Shown one piece after another: positions 33,927 through 44,567 of a DNA stretch of 64,000 nt. This DNA is from Lingula anatina (taxonomy: Eukaryota > Brachiopoda > Lingulata > Lingulida > Lingulidae): contig NW_019776151.1 of NCBI RefSeq assembly GCF_001039355.2, positions 1 to 64,000 of the forward strand, written 5' to 3'. The translations under genes and the position numbers were made by a program. The notes under the pieces are model-generated. The model had not been told where the DNA came from. It searched no databases and worked only from the letters and a program-made list of their open reading frames with translations. How positions within the stretch are numbered: position 1 is the stretch's first letter; each line of letters opens with the position of its first letter.

Positions 33927-35975
33927 TCAATTAAAACATAAGGTTTTTTCATCAAAAAAGTTCACATTTTCTTCCTCTACGGAGGTTGTCTCTGTCGAGG
34001 ATTGATCACGTGTACAAACACTCCCCACCGAGATCCCACCCATAGGAACGTCATTGGAACTTTTCCTGTAGGAATTTATTGAGCCACCAGAATTTCGGTG
34101 TTTCATTTCGCGTTTAAAATGACCACGCACTTCAGACGAAATAGCATGCCCTGCGATTATTAAAACCAGGAAAACTAAAAGAAGTCCAAGGGTCCAAAGA
34201 GATTCTTTCATAGAGCGAATAGCATGAATTTCTTTTTTCACAATTGTAAGTTCTTTATGACCACAGTGAGTGTTCACTCTTATCTCTTTCACAACATTGC
34301 CCATTGAATTCGTCGCCTGACACGTGACTAATATATCATTACCGCTGGCGGATATAGACGCCGAGACACTGGTATTGTATTCAGAAAATTGTGTCGAATG
34401 CGTTAGAGAAGACGCATTGCGCCCTGACGACAATTGCACAATCACATCTGGTGGTGGATCACCTAACGCATTGCACGTTATCAGCTGACTGTCATTGCTG
34501 TCAAACTGACCAATGCTTAGAGTAACTTCTGGCGGATAACATTGCATAACAGACAGAGATAGAGAAGACGGCTCTCGGCCTCTTGACTTGGCTGGAGTGA
34601 AACACTTCGCCCCCTGTATATCTGGTTTGGACAAAGTACTGTTTGTCTCAATTTGTAGCATCCATTGCAGGAGGCAGTTACAATGCAATGGGTTATCGCG
34701 AAGAACCAAGACACCTTTAAATAGTGCAAAGTCTTCACTTATCTTGAGTAAACCATTACGAGAGACGTCCAGATAACGGAGACGCTGAAGCGTGCTGAAT
34801 GGGACAAAGCTCAAGTTTTTTAACCCAACGTTATCCATAATAAGGACAGTCAAATTTAAGAACCCATGAAACGTCTCTGAAGTCAATGAGTCCACATTGG
34901 TTTCCCCAATGTCAAGATGACCTAAATATTTTGGTAGCTGCTGTATTTCCCTAACACTGAACCTTACAGATGGAATACGTCGCATTGTTAGTTTTCTTAA
35001 AGTCGTGCAGCGTGACAAAATTGATAGATCTGTATTTCTAATTCGCGCGTGACTTACGTCTAAGGTTCTCAATCGAGTTAAAGAGTTTAGAAAGTGCAGA
35101 GACCGAAATGTATTACCTCCAATCAGCAATGTACGTAGTCGCCAGTTTTTCTTGAAGATTTCTGGTGGAAGTGAATGCAGTTCATTTCTACTCAGGTCTA
35201 AATGTGACAGTAATTTTGAGTTGGTAAATATCCTTTTTGGTAGGGCGGTAATCTTGCTGTCGCTCAAGTCTAAATATTCCAGTTGAACTAAATCTCGGAA
35301 CAACTTGTGTGAAATGCGATCTTCCACTCTGTGTTTGGACAAGAAAGTAACGTTATTTGATTTCAGAATTAACTTGCGCATCTCTTTTAAATTATTGAAA
35401 GCATTGTGTGTTACTCTCAGGAAAGCGTTATCTCTTATAACAAGTCTTTTTAAAGATATCCCCTGAGAGGAAAAAACATGGTCTGGTAATTCAACAGCTT
35501 TGTTATTAGATATCTCCACGTCAGATAGCTTGGATAACTTTCGAAAGCTTTCTCGAAAGAGGTGTAAATTGCTGTGAAGTAGCTTAAGAGTATTTAGCCC
35601 TGTGACACTGTCTAGGGTATAGGCGGAGAAAACAACGTTCTGAAGGATCAGTCTCTTCAAATGTTGCGGCTCTTTGTAATGCTCGTTGAAGTTGCTTACC
35701 AGACGACATTTCTCCTCACACGTTACGCTAGCGTTCTCCAGGCGCGGGAAGTGCCGTAACACAAACGTCAACTCCAATCCTTCCCCCACGTGTCTCTCCA
35801 CCGTTAATGAGGACGCAGCTCTCGGGGCGAAAGTCAGAATGTCTGTGCTTGTCACTGGTGAGGCACATAAAAGGTTGTCCTTTGAAATAATTCGACAGCC
35901 ATTGCTGCTTTCAGAAACCGCAGGTATAGCACATGTCAGCGCTAAAAGAGCAAAGAAGCTGTTCACGTGCGCCAT
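33927..35975 (-). CDS. LRR-Ig single-pass membrane receptor (intact)
   Basis: Encodes 682 aa in one exon. Order: signal peptide (1-22, MAHVNSFFALLALTCAIPAV), Cys-rich N-terminal cap (about 25-95), about a dozen leucine-rich repeats (105-430; e.g. LEYLDLSDSKITALPKRIF, LLSHLDLSRNELHSLP), C-cap (NPLHCNCLLQWML), one Ig-like domain with Cys pair (TCNALGDPPP...TCQATNS), membrane helix (SLWTLGLLLVFLVLIIAG, about 588-609) and a 73-residue Ser/Thr-rich tail with no TIR domain. I start at ATG 35975 because it opens the signal peptide; a conserved 'cttttacag' just upstream may be an acceptor for a leader exon. The architecture resembles LINGO/AMIGO/LRIT-like and invertebrate LRRIG proteins, with roles in adhesion or recognition. 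Ligand unknown. Confidence 0.9.
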   Translation of the reverse strand: MAHVNSFFALLALTCAIPAVSESSNGCRIISKDNLLCASPVTSTDILTFAPRAASSLTVERHVGEGLELTFVLRHFPRLENASVTCEEKCRLVSNFNEHYKEPQHLKRLILQNVVFSAYTLDSVTGLNTLKLLHSNLHLFRESFRKLSKLSDVEISNNKAVELPDHVFSSQGISLKRLVIRDNAFLRVTHNAFNNLKEMRKLILKSNNVTFLSKHRVEDRISHKLFRDLVQLEYLDLSDSKITALPKRIFTNSKLLSHLDLSRNELHSLPPEIFKKNWRLRTLLIGGNTFRSLHFLNSLTRLRTLDVSHARIRNTDLSILSRCTTLRKLTMRRIPSVRFSVREIQQLPKYLGHLDIGETNVDSLTSETFHGFLNLTVLIMDNVGLKNLSFVPFSTLQRLRYLDVSRNGLLKISEDFALFKGVLVLRDNPLHCNCLLQWMLQIETNSTLSKPDIQGAKCFTPAKSRGREPSSLSLSVMQCYPPEVTLSIGQFDSNDSQLITCNALGDPPPDVIVQLSSGRNASSLTHSTQFSEYNTSVSASISASGNDILVTCQATNSMGNVVKEIRVNTHCGHKELTIVKKEIHAIRSMKESLWTLGLLLVFLVLIIAGHAISSEVRGHFKREMKHRNSGGSINSYRKSSNDVPMGGISVGSVCTRDQSSTETTSVEEENVNFFDEKTLCFN

Positions 35976-36039
35976 GTCTGGCACTGTAAAAGATGGACGT
36001 GGGTAGTGAGAACGTGCTTGATGAAGATGATACCCATGA

Positions 36040-38310
36040 CCTTGTGAACATTATCTTCTGAGCATTACTCCACAGTGTGAACAATCTCTGGTGCATGGGT
36101 GGTTACACGATTGTCTGCCGAGACGTTAATAATTAACCGACCAAAAGTGATCTGTATCAGCGAGTATGCCTGGGCTGTATACTTATAGCTAGGGGAGTTT
36201 CTTGGTGAAATGCAAGTGGTTTCTTTCGGCTTGTACGTGTCCAGTAACACACTGTTCGGGCATATGTCGATCGTGTGACAGCAAATCATCTCACAGATAA
36301 ACATTAAATTAAATAGAGTTTATTAATGCCTTTATCTGTGATGAAGTTTAAATGCCTATATAAAGAACAAACAATTTTTTACTGATTATCTATTAATTCA
36401 TTTTTATTATTACAAACTGATATAATCCCCCCATCATATATGAGTAAGTCGACTTGATGTTTTTTATTCTGCAAATTGTAACAATGACAGTGAAAATAAA
36501 ACTGGATTTTTTTTTTTTTTTTTTGAAAATTGAAGCGTGTTAGCAGCTTTACAAATGGGGTTCAACATAACATTCGACAATTTAATTGCTGAATTCGATT
36601 TAACGCAAGTAAAATTTAGAGTAACATGCTTAACTAAACTGCATTATTTATGTTACAGTATAATGAATGAGATGTTAGTACATGTTAATTGGAGTGCTTA
36701 TTGAAATTAATGTAAGCTATGTTTTATTGAACTTAACATATGACGACTTGGCCTAAGACATAACTATTATTTTTAAAGTCAACTCGAAAAAGTAGAACTT
36801 GTACAAAAGAGTGTGGCAAGGTTGAACATGTGCATTATATTTCAATTTTTTCAGGGATGTGGATATGACAATGGCCATTCCTTTGTTAAAGAAAGGAGGC
36901 TTGCCATCTTCGTGGTAACCATTATATAAAGATATCGTAATTGGGGGGGGGGGAATGGCACTGGCGTCAAACTCATGCCCATAACACTCTATCTACATGC
37001 TTAAACGTTAACACCAAGCAGAACACAGTAATCACAATTAACAAGCATGGTGCATTAACAATATAGTTCAATAATTTCACACGCACTTTGTAGGTCCTCC
37101 GTTAAATGATAGCCTTTGGGACATTTTTAGAAACGCACTAATTTGCCTGACTTATTTTCTTTCAATGGCTCTTAAGCAGACAGGTCCTTTGAACGAATTA
37201 GGCGCTTTTAATCTAGCTACAGCAGACAACAGATAAGATAAAAGCACGACTTCAATGGTACAAGTCCCTGGCGCGTCCTCGGGTGCAGAGAATTTGTAGA
37301 CCTATTTCCGGCATCCCGTTTCGAAGAAAACTTTCAACGGCCTAGTAGCTAGTGCACAATAGAGAGCATTTGCATAATATTCTAAATATTTGATTAATTA
37401 ATCATTTATCAACCATTAAGCATTAATGCTTCTGGGCCCTAACATCGTGTGATTTTTCTCGTATGCTGTACCTGAACCTCTAATAGGTAAGGTGCTTGGT
37501 TAGCGACAAGGCTATGTGGCCTTATGCCCCAAATTTCAGAAAAAGTATCGGCGTCACCATGCCAAACACGTGTACAAACCACATGACATAAATATCAGTA
37601 GATGCCGGGAAAATCACTACACTGTGCATCCTAATAAACTGGTGTACAGGCTACGAGACAGGAACTGAAGAAACAAGGCAAAACATGTCTGTAAGGAAAG
37701 TACAGCGATTCATATGCCGTGGACTCAATCCTATCAGTACAAAAATCTTGTAAAATACTCAAACAGTTTAATCAAATACCACACAGAGAATGGATTAGTG
37801 AAATCTTCATGGCTGGAATTGAAATACTCTTCCAAAATATGTACACATCACATCAAACATGGGCAAAATTACGAATGTCTAAGCTTCAAAAGATATAAAT
37901 AATTTTTGAATAAAACACCGACCTCAATGGTAATACAGATCTCCATGAATATGCTGTATCACAATGCACTAAACATTCGCAGTTTCATCCTACAGTATAA
38001 ACAAGTATTGTACCATAAATAAGGGATATTATGTTAGGCAAAATGTGCTGATAAAGTACCACGTCACACCTAAGGCACTACTTCAACCCGATTATGAGTA
38101 CTAACACAAGATCATTATTTACACACATTGTACTAGTATGGTAAACGACGGTCGAACTTTTCTTCTGTGTGATCTTTTCACTTTGAAGATGTATATGGAT
38201 GTTTTTGAAAAATCAACTTTAATGGACTGAAAATTGAGGATATCACCGCTTTGAAAAAGTTCTTAGCAATGATTTCCCCCAATATCCGATTGTCCCATCA
38301 TTTACTAATA
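36040..38310. other. spacer distal to the LRR-Ig array
   Basis: Array homology ends near 36040. The rest holds a T-run (about 36509-36525), a G-run (about 36943-36953) and short frames with no family support. Its nearest part (36040-36300) is the likely place for a promoter or leader exon of the intact LRR-Ig gene, but no specific signal is convincing. Confidence 0.45.
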
Positions 38311-38317
38311 ACTAAAA

Positions 38318-39430
38318 TTAATGTCTTCTCCGTAAACAAAACAGAAACACTCCAGTTGCTAACGCTCCGCCCAGCAGAGCCATTGACAAAAGGTAAAGGA
38401 AATAGCAAGGTCTTCTATAAGATGGTCGTATCAGGGTTATGGACCTACTATTGGGCAGTCTATCATAGAGCCTTGGTAGTGCTTCTCTAAGTCCAAATGC
38501 GACAGTAAGAGGTAGTCCCGATGTCATACCCTCAAAAACTTTGAGGGCATAAGGTGATACAACGCTTTCTACAGGTGAAAAGTTAGTACCACCATAGACC
38601 ATTGCAAGCGCGCACACCTGGTGATTAGTGTCAGTCACCACTTCATCAACTTCGCGTAAGATTTCCTCCCACCAGATAAACGAGCCGCTATCTCCAGGAA
38701 CCGAAAATTTTTCGCCTGGTGTCAGTCCACTGATGAGAATAACATTTCTCATATTGCCAAAAAATGTATTCCTGAAGCAGTAATCCACCCCAACAATTAT
38801 ACCCTGCTTCAACCCATCACGATCCGACGCCCCGCATTTCTCAACTACGAATCCAGTCAAATCGATGTAGCTTCCGCTGTAAATGTATGGTCGAAAGTCG
38901 CACGCTGGTCCATGGGAATAGTCGTAGCACCAGACACAATTGTTCCTCGCGTTACTGTTAATTTCGACCGCTGCAATGTCAATGAGATTATCGCTATTTT
39001 CCCAAGACTCGACCTTTGCCTCACAAATTCCAAGTTCTAAGAGATTTTCATCAGGGGACACAACTTTAACAACTCCATCACTACCAACCACATGTGCACT
39101 TGTTAATCCGTACACCTTATCGTCCATACTTCCATAGGCAAAAGCTCCTAGAGAACCATATTTCTCGGGGGTATTTTGATATAACTTACTACCTGATCTG
39201 ATATTAAAAGGAGTTAATTCAAACTGTGCAGACTGTTGAACGATGCGAAAGCCATCTTTGCCAAAGTGCTTGGTTAGGGTATCTTCCAGCCTTTGGATTG
39301 CCAGCTGCTGCTGCTCATATGTCCCCATACCGTCATCCAATACATGAACGTGGAATACCCCAAAGAGAAACCCAAAGGCCCTTACATAGCTCAAACTGGA
39401 AAAGAAGTTAGAATTACAGTTACTATACAT
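38318..39430 (-). CDS. trypsin-fold serine protease-like protein with C-terminal membrane anchor
   Basis: The frame is open from 39481, but its first ATG is at 39430 (370 aa to the stop). In numbering from 39481, a chymotrypsin-type triad is visible: His130 in VYGLTSAHVVG, Asp168 in NLIDIAAVEI and Ser265 in VPGDSGSFIW, with GAFAYG before the His as in the first strands of that fold. Cys residues cluster at 182-225. A hydrophobic segment (YFLYLLSMALLGGALATGVF, 360-379) followed by CLRRRH anchors the C-terminus. There is no clear signal peptide, so topology is uncertain; it may be tail-anchored. An acceptor-like 'ccattacag' lies about 30 bp upstream of the ATG, so an upstream exon is possible. 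Whether it cleaves anything is unknown. Confidence 0.7.
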   Translation of the reverse strand: MYSNCNSNFFSSLSYVRAFGFLFGVFHVHVLDDGMGTYEQQQLAIQRLEDTLTKHFGKDGFRIVQQSAQFELTPFNIRSGSKLYQNTPEKYGSLGAFAYGSMDDKVYGLTSAHVVGSDGVVKVVSPDENLLELGICEAKVESWENSDNLIDIAAVEINSNARNNCVWCYDYSHGPACDFRPYIYSGSYIDLTGFVVEKCGASDRDGLKQGIIVGVDYCFRNTFFGNMRNVILISGLTPGEKFSVPGDSGSFIWWEEILREVDEVVTDTNHQVCALAMVYGGTNFSPVESVVSPYALKVFEGMTSGLPLTVAFGLREALPRLYDRLPNSRSITLIRPSYRRPCYFLYLLSMALLGGALATGVFLFCLRRRH

Positions 39431-39487
39431 TGGCTGTTCTATGTAATCTCTGTAATGGACTGGTAGACCATTAAGGTCCAAAGTAAT

Positions 39488-39489
39488 AA

Positions 39490-39526
<37 letters not shown>

Positions 39527-39559
39527 GGATCCCCCATATGGGAATACTATTGTTTTTGC

Positions 39560-39598
<39 letters not shown>

Positions 39599-39600
39599 AA
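39488..39600. repeat. two (ATT)n microsatellites
   Basis: (TTA)n runs at about 39489-39527 and 39562-39597 lie between the protease-like gene and the next minus-strand exon. Confidence 0.9.
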
Positions 39601-39771
39601 ATATTTAGACAGGTCAATTGGCACCTTTTTCGTGGAATAATATTTAACCTATTAAATTATGTGGGCAACAAATGGTTCTTATAATTTTCAATACTTTATT
39701 TCTTTATTCCGATGCATATTTATGTTATTTTTTATTTCTTTATTCCTATGTATCTTTATGGTAGGAGTGTT

Positions 39772-40761
39772 TTAAACAAACCTTAATAGTTCTTTTTCAA
39801 CTGAAGATTCCAAGGGTTTACGATGATCCTTGCTCTGTCCATCTCTTCCCGTTATTGACCGCAACAGACCATTGACTTCGAGTTCGATAAAGAGTAATTC
39901 AGTGTTGAGGCTTTCTGCAGCCGAAATCTTTTCTTTCAGTGCAAAAACTTTACATACTTCAACAGCAATAGCGTGTGCGTTTTCTTTTATTGATTTAGTA
40001 AGTTGGTCACTAAAATCGCCAACAGAGATGCTCCTTTCACCGAAAATCCAAGAAAACATTTTCTGAAAAACTCCATTTGTAGTGTTTTTAGTTGTCGGAA
40101 CAATGCCAGAAAAGAAATGGTATGGCACTTTTGACTCAAATGCCTTCATGATTTTTTCATTCAAAACGGTCATATTAGTTTGGCCATAACGTTGAGCAAA
40201 GTTAGATACAAGTCTCATCGATATTTTGTGAAGAATGAAAAAAATAGCCGACGTCCTGTTTTTGAATGGTTCCGCTGATTTGCAATCGGCTTGCACTGAT
40301 TTAAGGAACTCTTGTTGTGACTGCTGTTTATTTTGATTGTCTTCGGCGTCTTCAATAGCCCATTGTTGAGCCCACTGTTTTATTTCATCAGCGTAACAAA
40401 TGATGTACCGGGCAACATCTTCTTCCATACAAAGGGGTTCTTCCCTCATTCTGCTCTCTTGACTCTGGATCTGAAGTACCATGGCGTTGATTTCGCTGCT
40501 GAGCTTCAAACGTAGCTTTTGCAAACAGCATTGGTTCAGTACGTCAACAATGAACTGATGTAATATAGAAGTAAATTCAGGCTTGACTGTGCGGCTCAGC
40601 ATAAATTCTTTCCACTTTTGAACATCTCTACCAAATCTCTCTTGGACTTCTGGCACGCTGTCCCAAAGCTCTTCCGCGAATAGCTCTGCCGTTGACAGGG
40701 GTTTTATAAATAAAACTTTTTGCTTCTTCGCGAAAGCACTTTGCAGCTGATCGGCGACTTC
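39772..40761 (-). CDS. terminal exon of an unrecognised helical protein
   Basis: One exon of 329 codons plus stop. The acceptor is 'gcattctag' and the exon begins at 40761 in phase 0 (EVADQLQSAFAKKQKVLFIK). It ends RKPLESSVEKELLRFV. The sequence is Lys/Glu/Gln-rich and predicted mainly helical. It includes CCLQKLRLKLSSEINAMV and IKQWAQQWAIED-like segments, but I see no domain with diagnostic residues, no signal peptide and no membrane segment. Family is not recognised; the tail of a large GTPase-type immunity protein is conceivable but unsupported. Upstream exons are not visible between here and the contig join at 41155, so the gene is partial. It lies 290 bp upstream of the protease-like gene on the same strand. 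Confidence 0.6.
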   Translation of the reverse strand, partial: EVADQLQSAFAKKQKVLFIKPLSTAELFAEELWDSVPEVQERFGRDVQKWKEFMLSRTVKPEFTSILHQFIVDVLNQCCLQKLRLKLSSEINAMVLQIQSQESRMREEPLCMEEDVARYIICYADEIKQWAQQWAIEDAEDNQNKQQSQQEFLKSVQADCKSAEPFKNRTSAIFFILHKISMRLVSNFAQRYGQTNMTVLNEKIMKAFESKVPYHFFSGIVPTTKNTTNGVFQKMFSWIFGERSISVGDFSDQLTKSIKENAHAIAVEVCKVFALKEKISAAESLNTELLFIELEVNGLLRSITGRDGQSKDHRKPLESSVEKELLRFV

Positions 40762-41154
40762 CTAGAATGCAATGACATCACGAAAATAATAAAGCAAAAT
40801 TGCTCTTAGCTGATAAAAACAAATTCCAGCTTCATGTGTCGTTATATAAATATATGTTAATACATAATGGTGAATGTGTAATAATGGCTTTACACGGCTC
40901 TATAATATACTTTATCAAAGATCATTGCATTGACCTCTAAAACCCTGTTATCCCCTGGAAAACCATATAAGAAAGCCAGCTAATGCAGCAAAAACAATAA
41001 TTTAGTATAAATAATAAGTATCAGAAAAAATTAAACCATCTGAATTGTCACATTGCCCTTAGCATTCGTATAAAATAAGAAAGATATTCTATTCGATAAT
41101 TGAAATTGCGGACTTTCTTATTTTGCAATTATGCCGAGGTCTGAGATGACATTA

Positions 41155-41155
41155 N
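41155..41155. other. single ambiguous base, probable contig join
   Basis: 'attanaggag'. The two other n bases in the window sit beside duplicated flanks, so this one too is probably an assembly join. No duplicated flank is obvious here. Confidence 0.6.
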
Positions 41156-41270
41156 AGGAGACATAAAACCCTTTGCCGTTTCATCTGCAATTAATCAATA
41201 TTTGTATCATTTGCCACGAGTTACCGCTCGCGTACGCACAGAAGCAGCACGAAAAAGGACAGCAGTATGT

Positions 41271-41384
41271 AAATAAGTACACTGTACTATTTGTCGTTAA
41301 GCGTTTATTGGTCCAACTTGACAATCATCGCTATCTGAAACAGAAGATTAAATTACATAAGTCCACATAAATAGTAATCCTATA
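41271..41384 (-). repeat. 3' LTR-like direct repeat
   Basis: From 'aaataagtacactgtactat' to 'agtaatcctata'. It matches the repeat at 44568-44689 with few differences and lies downstream of the integrase in element orientation. It is short for a Gypsy LTR and may be a partial LTR. Confidence 0.75.
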
Positions 41385-42112
41385 TCTCCCCCCAAGTCTT
41401 TAGGTTCACCGATAACCAAAGTCAGTAGAAAGACTGAAATGTTTCAATGATCCATGAGAGGTCACTAGTGTGAGATAACAAGTACACTACAAAGCAATAG
41501 GAGTAACAGTCAAATTGAATATGCAAACGATAACAGGAACAGCAAACACTGGTGTGCAACTACACAGGAGTTCAAATGTTTATGACAGTTCATAGTCTTT
41601 TTGCCAAGCTGGGGGTCGAGTGGCACGAGTGGAGCGTCTAGGTTGATCCTTGGTAAGAGGCTGGGACATTCCAGATTGCCTATCCACTGTCCTAGGGCAT
41701 GGAGTGGTGCAAACACGTGTGCTAACACTGACTGACCTCGGTGGAGTTGCATTTCCCAGAGGTAGAAGGCGGCACTTTGGGGTGACGGCCTCTTTTGATG
41801 GCGTATCTGTGGCGGGTGAAGGTGTGTTGAACAGTTGATGTATGGGTGGTGCAGTCAGTGATGGCGGGGTTTCACATTGCGTTTGTGTGTCATGAGAGTG
41901 TGGGGTAGCCTTGGCCTTTGGTGTTGCAGTTAGGGTAGCATGCAGAAGTTAAAGATCATGGTCTATGGTCTGGATTGGTGTGGGCTGCAGTACAGGAGTG
42001 TAACGCCGGAGGAATTTCCTGTTCCGTTATGTTACTCGTCCCGAGTCATCTACTCTCATAACATATTGATCGAACTGCTGTACTTCAACCACGGTCCCAG
42101 TCTTGCCCCATT

Positions 42113-43074
42113 TCAAGGGGTTAGGGACTGTCTGGTTCTGGATTCAGACACGATCCCAACTGCAAGGGGTACAAGTCTCTTGGTGTGCTCCGTAAGGCGT
42201 TCTGCCATCTTCATATGGCGATTTCTGAGCGCTTCCTCCCTAGTCTTATGGGTCTCTTGCCAAGTGGTGTGTGGTTTATATCTTCCCGGTGGAATGGGGA
42301 CGCACATGGCAGGTGAGAGTTTGGTGTCTCTGTCTGGGGTGTTCCTGTACTGAAGCATAGCATGCTGAAAACTGTCCGTGTCCAGGTCACCATTAGGGCT
42401 GGTATTGTCCGTGATGAGGCGTTTTAATTGTCTTAACCCCAACTTCAGCACGGCAGTTACTATGGGGAAAGGCTACTGATGACATACGATGATGTACACC
42501 CCAATCAGAAAGGAACTTCTTGGTGGCAGTTGATGTGAACTCCGGTCCCCCATCTGAGGATAGCTCATGGGCTATGCCAAAGGTGACAAAGGTCCGTCGA
42601 AGAGAAGCTATCAGGCCAGCCGCTCCTTGGGGTGCTCTCTCCAGAATCGGCCAGTTGGAATACGGATCAACGATGACAAGGTAGTTATTGCCCATGTAGT
42701 GGAAGTAGACGCACTGGAATGGGTAATCAGGATATATCAATGGTGTCGGAGGGGCACTCGGTTGGGAGGGGGTCATGCAGTTGCAGTGGTTGCAACCTGT
42801 TCTGGTATATATTATATAGGGTGTATTGCTAGGCCAGAAGATTGAAGATTCTGCTCTGGTTATCATAGAGGAGATCCCCTGATGGGCACTGTGCAATGTA
42901 GAGAGGACTTCTTGCCTTAATGCAGGTGGGATGACTATGCGGTCTCCATACAACAGAACTCCATCGATTGTGCTGAGGTCCTCCTTGAACTGATAATACT
43001 TGCGAAGCTTGATAGAATACTCTTGGCGGCTCTCTGGCAGACCTGAGGTTATTAATATAAATTAGCATAGCCAT
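42113..43074 (-). pseudogene. Gypsy integrase region (broken)
   Basis: A zinc-binding-like start (LHSAHQGISSM...; CNHCNCM) precedes a catalytic core with 'IVDPYSNWP' and 'ELSSDGGPEFTS'. Then comes an altered segment where the last acidic residue is expected, 'HSNCRAEVGVKTIK'. A C-terminal part with 'LQYRNTPDRDTKLSPA' continues in another frame at 42113-42451. At least two frameshifts are present. Confidence 0.75.
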
Positions 43075-43110
43075 ATCTGCATCACTTGTGGTTGCTGTGC
43101 GTACTCTGTC

Positions 43111-43895
43111 CTAGGTCACTGATTTCAAGGTGATGGATGCCAGAGAGGATGTAAGTACAGAGATCATGTTTTCCTCCATGGGGGTGTGATTGGGGGCTGG
43201 GGATCGGATTTGAGACAGAGGGTGATGTTGGCTGACAGCAGCAAAGTCATCAGGGAGTGGGAGCTTATCTGGATCTCCTGTGGGATGGCGAGATACACAA
43301 TCCGCAGCAAGGTGTTTGACCCCATGTATATGTGCCATCTGGAAGCGGTATCTGAGGGTCTTCTCCTTCAAGTTTCTGGGGCGGGGGTTGTTGATATCAT
43401 GACTTGTGGTCAACTGCAATGATGAGGTCTTGACATCCAAGGACAAAGTACCTTGTCTTGTTCAGTGCATCAGCAACAGAATGGTCGGATAGGCTGGCAA
43501 GAACAATGCTTCTGTAGGAACCAGAACCCGATTCCATTTTTGGAACAGTCAGTTGCAAGGCATGTGGGCCTGGACTTGTCAAATATTCGGACCCAATCTT
43601 CAGTTTCCTTGGAGATGACAGCCCTGGATTCTTCAAAGAGACTGTTGAGATCCTCGTCCCATCTAAAGGTGGGTTCCAGGTTGAAAAAGACGTATAAAGG
43701 GAAGCATTTTGTTTGCCATGCTGAAGGCATACGACACCTGGTTGACCAACCCAAACCTTGATCGCACATAAGTAATGTTTCGGGGGGGGGGGGGGGTGGG
43801 GGGGGAGGGAGCCTGAAGGTACTTGGAACTGGGCTTGACACTGTCCATGGGAATGTCAAATCCTGCAGATTCCACCTCATCTTGTGCGAAGACAA
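43111..43895 (-). pseudogene. Gypsy RT-end/RNase H region (broken)
   Basis: The segment starts at the RT/RNase H junction (VESAGFDIPMDSVKPSSKYL) and continues with the RNase H core words 'LATDCSKNGIGFW' and 'ADALNKTRYFVLGCQDLIIA', then 'HIHGVKHLAADCVSRHP'. Frames shift at least three times. A G-run at about 43782-43807 replaces the normal Pro-Thr-rich codons and breaks the frame. The polymerase palm is missing between here and gag. Confidence 0.8.
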
Positions 43896-43923
43896 ATTTC
43901 TCTGGGTTCAGAGTGATGCCATG

Positions 43924-44541
43924 TCACATGTCCTGGTTCTTATTTCCTAGAAGGTCTATCTGGATCTCAGAGTCTGCTAGTCCACGGGTTAGAACATCAC
44001 GGGTCATCTCCTCCAAGTAGCTTACAGCAGTGTTGCAGCTGGGGGATAAGACAGAAAATGTGCATACTCCTGCCTGGCCTTTTAGACGGGCTCTATAGTT
44101 GCAGACAGGTTCATCTCTGTCTTGACGCATGTTCTGTTATGTCACTCTAGTCACCATTGTGTTCTCTGTGCGTACCGCTAATGCTTTGATTGCGGTCATC
44201 ACCCCATCAATGGCTTTGTTTGCAAGGCTGCCACCTGCTGTCCTGGTTAGGTCTTTTTGCAAGGGGTCGTCACAACATTCCAGCAATTGGATAACCCTGT
44301 CTTTGCCAGCTATCTTCGTTGCATCGGCATACTCTGTCCATCTGGACTGAAAGTATAACCACTCTTCGCTGGTACCGCAGGCTGATATTGTGGGCCGCTT
44401 GACTTTCTCCGCTTTGGCTGCAGTTACGGGGGTGTTGGTATGAACATAGCTGTGTGTGGTGAGTAGGGCTGCTACGTAAGTGGCGTCAAGGTCATCTGTG
44501 GTGTAGTCACAGCCTTCTATTGGGCACTGGACCGCCGGCAT
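43924..44541 (-). pseudogene. Gypsy gag region (broken)
   Basis: The ATG at 44541 lies 27 bases after the 5' LTR-like repeat. It reads MPAVQCPIEGCDYTTDDLDA (C-x4-C at the N-terminus), then TSEEWLYFQSRWTEYADATK, a capsid-like block. A frameshift near 44130 moves to VCNYRARLKGQAGVCTF and LTRGLADSEIQIDLLGNKNQ. No zinc-knuckle is preserved. Confidence 0.75.
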
Positions 44542-44567
44542 GTTGTCAGGTATGGGATAGCGATCAT

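Noticed and set aside
33927-35984. Toll-like receptor assignment for the LRR proteins
   Set aside because: There is an Ig-like domain after the LRR C-cap and the 73-residue tail has no TIR domain.
35686-36006. Plus-strand frame opposite the LRR-Ig gene (repeated at 33162-33482 and 30664-30867)
   Set aside because: It lies antisense to the conserved N-terminal coding sequence. Its recurrence is explained by the tandem units.
37490-37560. tRNA-like phrase near 37.5 kb
   Set aside because: No cloverleaf with matching acceptor stem and B-box could be formed.
39772-40761. Calling the helical exon a very large inducible GTPase
   Set aside because: No GTPase motifs are present in this exon and the resemblance is only in composition.
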